Shown here in pieces: positions 36,100 to 43,399 of a stretch of 64,000 bases of DNA. Origin of the DNA: an uncultured Muribaculaceae bacterium (GTDB taxonomy: Bacteria > Bacteroidota > Bacteroidia > Bacteroidales > Muribaculaceae); contig CAJUKF010000007.1 of assembly GCA_910587355.1 (NCBI GenBank), forward strand, positions 1-64,000, in the 5' to 3' direction. A model generated the notes under the pieces. The model did not search any database and was not told where the DNA came from. It saw nothing but the letters and a program-made list of their open reading frames with translations. Position 1 is the first letter of the stretch. Each line of letters opens with the position of its first letter. The translations under genes and the position numbers were made by a program.

Positions 36100-36594
36100 A
36101 TGAAAAAGACATTTATATTAGCGGCTCTTCTTGTGGGTCTGATTCTTTTTGCAGGCGAAACCTCGCATTTTTTTCACCATACGACCGTCGGAGACAAAGC
36201 GCCTTCATTTGTTCTGCCGGTTGTCGACAGCGCTGTGACTCTTGACAATAACCACGGAGATTACGTACTCATAAACTTCTGGAATTCCACTGATGCTGTG
36301 TCGCGCCGGGATGCAAACCGCTACCGTGCGTGGAAGCGCCGTTATCCTCAGACGCCGGTTGAGATTATAGGTGTCAATTTCGATGATTCGGAGGTGCTTT
36401 TTCACGAGATTGTGCGTCTTGACTCTCTCGAGCCATCCAAGCAGTTTCATGCCTCAGGCGATACCGCCCGAATCATTATTGACAACTATGGCCTCGAGAG
36501 GGGGTACGGGGCCGTTCTTATTGACCCCGAGGGCAAAGTGGCTGCCTATAATCCATCTGACAATCAGCTTGATGATATTTTTGCCATACATTAA
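36100..36594 (+). CDS. Thioredoxin-fold exported protein lacking the CxxC motif
   Basis: A 164-residue protein with an N-terminal signal or anchor segment (about 1-20), then a TlpA/AhpC-like core: VGDKAPSFVLPVV, YVLINFWNSTDAVSRRDANR, and a late YGAVLIDPEGKVAAYNP strand. Where family members have W-C-x-x-C, this one reads NSTDAVS, so neither redox cysteine is present and it has no cysteine elsewhere. Disulfide reductase activity is therefore unlikely; a binding or structural role is inference. It lies 47 bases after priA and 70 before the ECF sigma gene. Confidence 0.85.
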   Translation: MKKTFILAALLVGLILFAGETSHFFHHTTVGDKAPSFVLPVVDSAVTLDNNHGDYVLINFWNSTDAVSRRDANRYRAWKRRYPQTPVEIIGVNFDDSEVLFHEIVRLDSLEPSKQFHASGDTARIIIDNYGLERGYGAVLIDPEGKVAAYNPSDNQLDDIFAIH

Positions 36595-36664
36595 TTAATC
36601 CCATATGATAAAAAAGTAGGGCTTGGATGTAATATCCGGCTTTTCGTTGCGTCATATAGATACA

Positions 36665-37162
36665 ATGAAGACCCGGAGCGATAAAGAACAGCAGTTTCTC
36701 AGCATTGTCGAGCAGTGCCGACCGCTTGTGTTCAAGGTGTGCTGGCTTTATACATCGCCCGGCACATCCTTTGACGACCTTTATCAGGAGGTGCTTATCA
36801 ACATATGGCAGGGTATGGATTCGTTTCGTGGCGATGCCAAATTGTCGACGTGGATTCACCGGACGGCCATAAACACATGCATATCGTGGTACAGGCGCAA
36901 TAGTCGGCATAATGGCTCCGTGAGTATCGATGAACTTCCTTTTGAACCCGTTGATAATCCCTCTGGTTCTGCTGCCGAGGATTTGCGCGAGCTTCACCGT
37001 CTGATTTCAAAACTTGGCCCGATTGACAAGGCTATAATCACACTGTGGCTTGATGAAAAGCCATATGATGAAATAGCTTCGATTATGGGTATGAGCCAGA
37101 CGAACGTGGCCGTACGTCTTCATCGCATAAAGGACCGTCTCTCTAAAATGGCAGAAAAATAG
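36665..37162 (+). CDS. ECF-type RNA polymerase sigma factor
   Basis: A 165-residue sigma-70 family protein. Region 2 (about 12-75) includes FDDLYQEVLINIWQGMDSFRG and STWIHRTAINTCISWYRR. Region 4 (about 105-160) has AIITLWLDEKPYDEIASIMGMSQTNV with its helix-turn-helix. I prefer ATG 36665 (MKTRSDKEQQ); an in-frame ATG at 36623 would add 14 residues. The gene 19 bases downstream encodes a membrane protein in the position usual for an anti-sigma factor, but it lacks the typical FecR/zinc anti-sigma motifs. The regulon is unknown. Confidence 0.93.
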   Translation: MKTRSDKEQQFLSIVEQCRPLVFKVCWLYTSPGTSFDDLYQEVLINIWQGMDSFRGDAKLSTWIHRTAINTCISWYRRNSRHNGSVSIDELPFEPVDNPSGSAAEDLRELHRLISKLGPIDKAIITLWLDEKPYDEIASIMGMSQTNVAVRLHRIKDRLSKMAEK

Positions 37163-37181
37163 CCGATATAGTAAGTATATT

Positions 37182-37754
37182 ATGGATATTGAAGAACTGA
37201 AAAATAAGTGGAAAGGTCTCGATGCCGCACCCTGCAAGTCCCCTATTGACGAAGGTGAGCTTGTCGTAAGGCTCGCTGCAAGCCGGGTCTCTTCATCGAA
37301 GGACAGAATCATGCGGCACTTGCGCACCAGCGGCATTGCCGGTGTGTGGATGCCCTTTCTGGCCTGCGGTCTGCTTGCTGGCAAATATGGTTGTCCTGAC
37401 TGGCTTGTGGTCGTCTATTCGCTTTACGGTTTATTGATGGGTGTGTGGGCGCTTGCATTGTTAATCAGATTCCGAAAACATGATTTCATCACCATGCCCG
37501 TTGCCCAGTCACTTCAACATATAGTGACGCTTCGTCGCCGTATATCGCTTATGCGTGCGGCTGGCATACTCGGAGGTGTCTTCATAATTGGTTCGCTCGG
37601 TATGGTTTTCTTTGCTGACGGCGACCCTTATCTCACGGCAGGCTTTTTTGCCGGTCTGGCTGTCGGTCTGCCTCTCGGCATATTTCGCTGGATTGACCTG
37701 AACAAGCGTACACGCTATCTCGAAAAAGCCCTCCGGGCCTGTGCCGAACCTTAA
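37182..37754 (+). CDS. Hypothetical integral membrane protein downstream of the sigma factor
   Basis: A 190-residue protein with a soluble N-terminal region (about 1-48, MDIEELKNKWKGLD) and about four transmembrane helices (roughly 50-66, 73-92, 125-143, 148-166). No family is recognised with confidence. A cytoplasmic N-terminus next to an ECF sigma gene is compatible with sigma sequestration at the membrane, but there is no direct motif for this. Its stop is followed 12 bases later by the hydrolase start, so the three genes are likely cotranscribed. Confidence 0.75.
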   Translation: MDIEELKNKWKGLDAAPCKSPIDEGELVVRLAASRVSSSKDRIMRHLRTSGIAGVWMPFLACGLLAGKYGCPDWLVVVYSLYGLLMGVWALALLIRFRKHDFITMPVAQSLQHIVTLRRRISLMRAAGILGGVFIIGSLGMVFFADGDPYLTAGFFAGLAVGLPLGIFRWIDLNKRTRYLEKALRACAEP

Positions 37755-37766
37755 GTGTCGTTTCCA

Positions 37767-39125
37767 ATGAAAAAATTTCTCATATGTCTTATATCTGTGC
37801 TGACAGCCGTATTGCTGTCGCCGGAAAATGCATATTCGCTTACAGGCGCATGGCGCGGCGATTTGTCGGTGGGCAAAGCCAAGGTGCCGCTCGTGTTCAA
37901 TTTCTTTGAGAAGGACGGTCGCACCAAGTGTACACTCGATTCACCGGCTCAGGGTGTCAAAGGCATTTCGGTGTCTGTATGGCTCTGTACGGAAGATTCT
38001 GTGTCGCTTGCTTGTTCGCGCATAAATATGAAGTATAGCGGAAAGGTCTCCGCAGGCAGCATTTCCGGTACTTTCAGGCAAAACGGCCAGGTATTTCCAC
38101 TGACTCTCAAGCCTGAAACGCCTCTTGAAGAGCGGCGCCCCCAGACTCCGCGGCCTCCCTTTCCATACACGGTTGTCGACACCTCCTTTGCTGCCTCCGA
38201 CGGAGCGGTGATGAGTGCGACCCTCACACTGCCGGCATCGTATGCCGGTAAGAAAAAAATACCGGCGGTAGTATTTGTTACCGGTAGCGGTCCTCAGAAT
38301 CGCGATGAAGAGCTGCTTGACCATAAGCCTTTTGCAGTGATTGCCGACTTTCTGGCACGCAACGGGGTGGCTTCACTTCGCTACGATGACCGTGGTACCG
38401 CCAAATCGACCGGCGATTTCTCGACGGCCACCACTGCGACTTTTAAGGAAGATGCCCGAAGCGCTATCGAATTTCTCCGCCAACTGCCTGGTATCGGTAA
38501 GGTAGGAGTAATAGGACACTCTGAAGGCGGTACAATAGCTTTTATGCTCGGGGCAGAGCGGGCCACAGATTTTTTAGTATCTTTGGGCGGTATGGCTGAA
38601 TCGGGAAAAGAGACGCTGATGAGGCAGAACCGTCATGGCCTCGATGTCGCCGGTATACCCGATGCCGAGAAAGAGGTTAGTCTCGAACTTATCGGCCGTC
38701 TGTTTGATACCATTGAAGCCCAGGCGCGACATGGAGTTTCGGTGCCAGTCGATGTTGATTCTGTAGTCAGTGCCTCCGGCCTGAATGTGCCTCCGGCAAT
38801 CGTGCAGTCGCTGAAGATGACACAAAGAACGCGTTCGCCGTGGTTCGATGCTTTTCTGTCCTTGAATCCGCGTGAGTATATCCGTAAAATAAAATGTCCG
38901 GTACTTGCAATAAACGGAGATAAGGATACTCAGGTCTCGCCCGATAATCTCGAAGTCATCCGGCAGCTCGCACCGAAAGCCCGGACAATGCTCATGCCTG
39001 GTCTTAATCACTTGTTTCAGCATGCCGTCACCGGCGAAATCTCCGAATATGATGAAATACGCGAGACCATATCGCCGGAGGTGCTCGAAGCCATACTCCG
39101 CTTTATCGAGGAGAAAGGAAGGTAA
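37767..39125 (+). CDS. Exported alpha/beta hydrolase
   Basis: A 452-residue protein with a signal peptide (about 1-24, MKKFLICLISVLTAVLLSP). It has an N-terminal beta-sandwich region (about 25-120) and an alpha/beta hydrolase domain with oxyanion segment VFVTGSGPQNRDEE, nucleophile elbow GVIGHSEGGTIAF, late Asp in INGDKDTQVSP and catalytic His in GLNHLFQHA. Many Bacteroidales carry this architecture, and it is probably an esterase or acyl hydrolase in the envelope. A GTG at 37755 could add four residues, but the ATG at 37767 gives a better signal peptide. Last gene of the sigma-factor cluster. Confidence 0.88.
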   Translation: MKKFLICLISVLTAVLLSPENAYSLTGAWRGDLSVGKAKVPLVFNFFEKDGRTKCTLDSPAQGVKGISVSVWLCTEDSVSLACSRINMKYSGKVSAGSISGTFRQNGQVFPLTLKPETPLEERRPQTPRPPFPYTVVDTSFAASDGAVMSATLTLPASYAGKKKIPAVVFVTGSGPQNRDEELLDHKPFAVIADFLARNGVASLRYDDRGTAKSTGDFSTATTATFKEDARSAIEFLRQLPGIGKVGVIGHSEGGTIAFMLGAERATDFLVSLGGMAESGKETLMRQNRHGLDVAGIPDAEKEVSLELIGRLFDTIEAQARHGVSVPVDVDSVVSASGLNVPPAIVQSLKMTQRTRSPWFDAFLSLNPREYIRKIKCPVLAINGDKDTQVSPDNLEVIRQLAPKARTMLMPGLNHLFQHAVTGEISEYDEIRETISPEVLEAILRFIEEKGR

Positions 39126-39187
39126 AGGCGGTTAAGTGCTTTAAACATCTTATCTTGTTGACACTCTACAAAATTCTTGCTGAAAAA

Positions 39188-39219
39188 TTTGCTCATGTAA
39201 GAAAAAATTCGTTACTTTG
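39188..39219 (+). promoter_or_regulatory. Promoter and long leader of the rpmB operon
   Basis: TTTG (39188-39191), 20 bases, then TTACTTTG (39212-39219, one mismatch to TAnnTTTG). The predicted leader to 39351 is about 125 nt and contains potential short stems such as GGCT/AGCC around 39232-39249. A ribosomal-protein leader is possible but I do not recognise a known class. Confidence 0.6.
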
Positions 39220-39351
39220 CACGCTGAATTGCGGCTCATCCTTTAAAGCCACGGAAAAGATGCACCCGGTGGTGATATGAGAACTGAGATGCCGGCCTCC
39301 AATTCCCTAAGAAATAAAGAAATATAAAAGAACGATAAACCAGTAACAGCC

Positions 39352-39615
39352 ATGTCAAAGATTTGTCAAATCACCGGCAAAAAAGCGATTGTGGGAAATA
39401 ACGTTTCGCACTCGAAGCGTCGCACCAAGCGCAAATTCAACGTCAACCTCTTCACCAAGAAATTCTATTGGGTTGAGCAGGATATGTGGATTTCTCTCAC
39501 AATTTCTGCAGCAGGCCTCCGCACTATCAACAAGATGGGCCTCAACGCTGCCATGACGCAAGCTTACGAAAAAGGGTTCCTCCAGGCATCGGATATCAAA
39601 CCCGTCGGTTTCTAA
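39352..39615 (+). CDS. rpmB: 50S ribosomal protein L28
   Basis: An 87-residue basic protein of the large subunit. It starts MSKICQITGKKAIVGNNVSH and contains SKRRTKRKFNVNL. It has a single cysteine, so this is the zinc-free type. First gene of rpmB-rpmG-DUF4295, the standard Bacteroidota arrangement, with a 25-base gap to rpmG. Confidence 0.98.
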   Translation: MSKICQITGKKAIVGNNVSHSKRRTKRKFNVNLFTKKFYWVEQDMWISLTISAAGLRTINKMGLNAAMTQAYEKGFLQASDIKPVGF

Positions 39616-39640
39616 TCTCAACTCTTAATCTGACGAAACA

Positions 39641-39829
39641 ATGGCAAAGAAAGCAAAAGGCAACCGAGTACAGGTAATCCTCGAATGTACCGAACATAAG
39701 GCAAGTGGTATGCCCGGCACAAGCCGTTACATCACTACCAAGAATCGTAAAAACACCACAGAGCGTCTCGAGCTTAAGAAATACAACCCCATCCTTAAGC
39801 GTATGACCATTCACAAAGAAATTAAATAA
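39641..39829 (+). CDS. rpmG: 50S ribosomal protein L33
   Basis: A 62-residue protein, MAKKAKGNRVQVILECTEHK at the N-terminus and KKYNPILKRMTIHKE near the end. Only one cysteine remains, so it is the non-zinc-binding form. It sits 10 bases before the small DUF4295 gene. Confidence 0.98.
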   Translation: MAKKAKGNRVQVILECTEHKASGMPGTSRYITTKNRKNTTERLELKKYNPILKRMTIHKEIK

Positions 39830-39839
39830 GTAAGCAGAT

Positions 39840-39989
39840 ATGGCAAAGAAAACCGTCGCTACCCTCCAGAAGGGTGAAGGCCGCACCTATAGCAAGGTCA
39901 TCAAAATGGTGAAATCGCCCAAGACCGGTGCTTACACCTTCCAGGAACAAATGGTTCCCAACGATGCTGTAAAAGACGCGCTGAAATAA
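39840..39989 (+). CDS. DUF4295 family small protein
   Basis: A 49-residue basic protein, starting MAKKTVATLQKGEGRTYSKV and continuing with IKMVKSPKTGAYTFQEQMVP. This tiny family is found directly after rpmG across Bacteroidota, and its conserved position suggests a ribosome-associated protein; function is not established. It is too short for many gene finders but has a clear start 10 bases after rpmG. Confidence 0.93.
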   Translation: MAKKTVATLQKGEGRTYSKVIKMVKSPKTGAYTFQEQMVPNDAVKDALK

Positions 39990-40067
39990 ATCGCCGCGTT
40001 GGCATATAAACCTACAAGGCAGGACGCATCCATATCAGGAAGCTCCTGCCTGTTTTATTTCTCAGAT

Positions 40068-42011
40068 ATGCATCAAGGCTTTTTCCGTATAGCATGCGCC
40101 TCTCCGGAGGTCAGAGTGGCCGACACCCGCGCCAACGCCGACAATATCATCGCTCTCATCGACCAGGCGTATAAAGCAGGTGCCGAAGCGGTGGTTTTTC
40201 CTGAAATGTGTGTGACGGCATATACCTGTGCCGACCTTTTTCATCAGCAGGCTCTGCTCGATGGGTCAAGAGAGGCTCTTAGGCTTATCGCCGCGGCCAC
40301 GGCTTCGCGGCGCGGCATGCTGGTCGCTGTCGGCGCACCTGTGTGTCACGGTTCGTCGCTCTACAACTGCGCTGTTTTGCTTGCCGATGGCATGCCGCTT
40401 TGTGCCGTAGCAAAGACCTATATCCCCGGCTATAACGAATTTTACGAAAAACGGTGGTTCGAGGCCGCTCCGGCCGCAATCGGCAGCGTGAGTCTTTGGC
40501 GCGATGCAACGGCAGTGCCTTTCGGAGCCAGATTTATCGTTGATTTCAATGGCGTGAACATCGGTGTGGAGATTTGCGAAGACCTTTGGACTCCTGTTCC
40601 CCCCAGCTGCGCTCTTTCCATGGCCGGTGCCGAAGTAATCCTCAATCTGTCGGCAAGCGATGACCTCATAGGCAAATATGCATATCTCTCTCAGCTTGTG
40701 GGCCAGCAGTCCGCACGCTGTATCTGTGCCTATGCATATGCTTCGGCAGGATTCGGCGAATCGTCGACCGACCTTGTGTTCGACGCAAAGCATTTTGTGG
40801 CCGAAAACGGACATATGCTTGCGGTAAACAAGCGCTGGCAGAGCGGAAATCAGCTTACTGTGACGGATGTCGACATTGCCGCTATTCGTCGCGACCGCCT
40901 GCACAACAGCTCTTTCGCTGCCTGCGGACAGCGTACAGACGCCGGTATGCCGATTGTTTCGGTCTCTTCGCCCGTCCGTCGCATACAGTCTTGCGAAGTG
41001 CTTCTCCGCGATGTGAATCCTCTTCCTTTTGTTCCTGCCGCTCACAATGATTTGAAGGAGCGGTGCGAAGAAATTATCAACATACAGGTTGCCGGGCTTG
41101 CACAGCGTCTCAACGCCACCGGTTGCAAGAGCCTTGTTATTGGCATTTCGGGCGGTCTCGATTCAACGCTCGCTTTGTTGGTGGCCGCACGGACTTTCGA
41201 CCGTCTCGGTCTTGCCAAGAATGGCATTACGGGCGTTACAATGCCCGGCTTTGGTACTACAGGACGCACGCACGACAATGCCGTCACGCTTATGGAGGCT
41301 CTCGGCGTAAGTATGCGCGAAATTTCGATTGTTCCGGCTGTGAATCAGCATTTCAGCGACATCGGCCATAATCCTGATGTGCACGATGTGACATATGAGA
41401 ACTCGCAGGCACGTGAACGCACGCAGCTGCTTATGGACATAGCCAATCAGACCGGAGGCATGGTGCTCGGCACCGGAGACCTCTCGGAACTCGCACTCGG
41501 CTGGGCCACATACAACGGCGACCACATGTCGATGTACGGTGTGAATGCCGGTGTTCCCAAAACTCTCGTGCGGCATCTCACACAATATTTTGCCGATACC
41601 ACATCCAATGAAGAGGAACGTGCGGCATTGCTCGACATCATCGACACTCCAATAAGCCCGGAACTTATTCCTGCCGAGCCCGACGGCACTATCAGGCAGA
41701 AAACAGAGGACCTCGTCGGGCCTTACGAACTGCATGATTTTTTCCTGTACTACACGTTGCGTTATGGTTTCTCCCCGACCAGAATCCTCACGCTCGCTTT
41801 GAAGGCATTCGACGGCAAATACTCGCGGGAGACAATACTGAAATGGGAAAAGACATTCTTCCGCCGTTTCTTCACGCAACAGTTCAAGCGCTCGTGTCTG
41901 CCCGACGGGCCTAAAGTAGGCAGTGTATGCCTTTCGCCCCGCGGCGACTGGCGGATGCCCTCCGACGCATCGTCTGCCCTGTGGCTTAAAGAACTCGAAA
42001 ATTTGTCGTGA
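40068..42011 (+). CDS. nadE: Glutamine-hydrolysing NAD+ synthase NadE
   Basis: Amidates nicotinic acid adenine dinucleotide to NAD+ using glutamine. 647 residues. The N-terminal nitrilase-type glutaminase has the triad Glu in PEMCVTAYTC, Lys in KTYIPGYNEFYE and Cys in GVEICEDLW. The C-terminal synthetase has PP-loop ISGGLDSTLALL and a later GTGDLSELALGW. I use ATG 40068 (MHQGFFRIACASP); a TTG at 39999 is in frame but adds a non-conserved leader. Followed immediately by tilS. Confidence 0.96.
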   Translation: MHQGFFRIACASPEVRVADTRANADNIIALIDQAYKAGAEAVVFPEMCVTAYTCADLFHQQALLDGSREALRLIAAATASRRGMLVAVGAPVCHGSSLYNCAVLLADGMPLCAVAKTYIPGYNEFYEKRWFEAAPAAIGSVSLWRDATAVPFGARFIVDFNGVNIGVEICEDLWTPVPPSCALSMAGAEVILNLSASDDLIGKYAYLSQLVGQQSARCICAYAYASAGFGESSTDLVFDAKHFVAENGHMLAVNKRWQSGNQLTVTDVDIAAIRRDRLHNSSFAACGQRTDAGMPIVSVSSPVRRIQSCEVLLRDVNPLPFVPAAHNDLKERCEEIINIQVAGLAQRLNATGCKSLVIGISGGLDSTLALLVAARTFDRLGLAKNGITGVTMPGFGTTGRTHDNAVTLMEALGVSMREISIVPAVNQHFSDIGHNPDVHDVTYENSQARERTQLLMDIANQTGGMVLGTGDLSELALGWATYNGDHMSMYGVNAGVPKTLVRHLTQYFADTTSNEEERAALLDIIDTPISPELIPAEPDGTIRQKTEDLVGPYELHDFFLYYTLRYGFSPTRILTLALKAFDGKYSRETILKWEKTFFRRFFTQQFKRSCLPDGPKVGSVCLSPRGDWRMPSDASSALWLKELENLS

Positions 42012-43376
42012 ATGGTGCGTCGCGCTGAGTTGAATGATTTCGAGCGGCGTTCGGCCGACTTTATTGCATCGTGCCAGTTGTTGCGTGCCGGTGCTCCTGT
42101 GATAGTTGCTCTCAGTGGAGGAGCCGACTCGGTGGCTCTGTTAGCTGTGCTCATGCGTCTGGGCTATGACTGCCGTGCGGCACACTGCAATTTCCATCTG
42201 CGCGGCGAAGAATCGATGCGCGACATGAATCATTGCCGTGCTATTGCGGAGGCTCTTGATGTCGACCTTTATGTGCGAGATTTCGATGTGGCGGCGCGCC
42301 GTAATGCCTTTCCCGGCGAATCGGTGGAAATGGCCTGCCGAGAACTGCGTTACCGCTGGTTTGCCGACTTGCTCGACCGCGAGTGCGCGCAGGCTGTGGC
42401 GGTGGGCCATCATCGCGAGGACCGTGCCGAGACGTTCATGCTCAATCTGATGCGCGGCGCTGGTATTTCCGGCCTCACATCAATGCGTCCGCGTAGCGGA
42501 AATGTAGTGCGTCCTCTGCTGCCTTTCACCAGACAGGAAATAGAGCAGTATCTGAGTGCCCGGGGGCTCGCATTCATAACTGACAGCAGCAATGCTTCCG
42601 ATGCGCATCGCCGCAACCGGCTGCGCAATAATATTTTCCCGGCACTGGAAGCCGCATTTCCGGGTGCGCTCGATTCTGTGTTGCGCACTGTGGCGAATCT
42701 CGAATCTGCCAATGCCATATATCTTGAAGCAGTAGAACAGAAGCGCAGACGATATTTCGAAGGCACTGTAATACGGCTTGCAGAACTTGTCGGTGCAGAA
42801 GCCGAGGCCCCGACACTTTTGTTTGAATTTCTGCGGCCGCTTGGCTTCACGTTTACCCAGATTGGCGATATGATATCTGCCTCGGCAGCCTCGGGCGCGC
42901 ATTTCCGCTCGACCGATGGCTGCGTTGTCGCAGAAATAAGCCATGGCATACTTGCCCTCTTTGATGCGAGCCGTCTCAATCTCGCTGCCGGTGAAGTATA
43001 TTCGGTGAATCCTCTTCACGATATCGCATCTCCGGTAAGAATCGGCATCAGCCGTATGTCTGTATCCAATTTTATTGCCGAAGGTCTTGGGCCCGCAGTG
43101 GCATATTTCGATGCTGTCGCATTCGAAGGAGAGCATCGCTGGGAGTTGCGGCATTATCGCCGCGGCGACCGTATGGTGCCGTTCGGCGCAAAGAAATCAA
43201 AGTTGCTGAGTGATATTTTCACGTCGGCCCATTTCTCTGCCGAGCAGAAGCGCAGAGCATGGGTCCTTACGCGTGATGACGAAATTGTATGGCTGCCCGG
43301 GTTGCGCAATTCTGCTCTTTTCGCTCTCGGACCCGGTTCGAAAGAATACATAAGAATGCAGTATTTCGAGAAGTGA
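42012..43376 (+). CDS. tilS: tRNA(Ile)-lysidine synthase TilS
   Basis: Converts C34 of tRNA-Ile(CAU) to lysidine so that it reads AUA. The PP-loop VALSGGADSVALLAVL lies at about 35-50, followed by AAHCNFHLRGEES and GHHREDRAETFMLNLMRG. C-terminal TilS substrate-binding domains occupy the last ~200 residues, ending in WVLTRDDEIVWLPGLRN. The ATG directly follows the nadE stop, so the genes are cotranscribed. Converges on the GH2 gene with a 23-base gap. Confidence 0.95.
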   Translation: MVRRAELNDFERRSADFIASCQLLRAGAPVIVALSGGADSVALLAVLMRLGYDCRAAHCNFHLRGEESMRDMNHCRAIAEALDVDLYVRDFDVAARRNAFPGESVEMACRELRYRWFADLLDRECAQAVAVGHHREDRAETFMLNLMRGAGISGLTSMRPRSGNVVRPLLPFTRQEIEQYLSARGLAFITDSSNASDAHRRNRLRNNIFPALEAAFPGALDSVLRTVANLESANAIYLEAVEQKRRRYFEGTVIRLAELVGAEAEAPTLLFEFLRPLGFTFTQIGDMISASAASGAHFRSTDGCVVAEISHGILALFDASRLNLAAGEVYSVNPLHDIASPVRIGISRMSVSNFIAEGLGPAVAYFDAVAFEGEHRWELRHYRRGDRMVPFGAKKSKLLSDIFTSAHFSAEQKRRAWVLTRDDEIVWLPGLRNSALFALGPGSKEYIRMQYFEK

Positions 43377-43399
43377 CAGCGGCATGAGCGTTCGTACAC

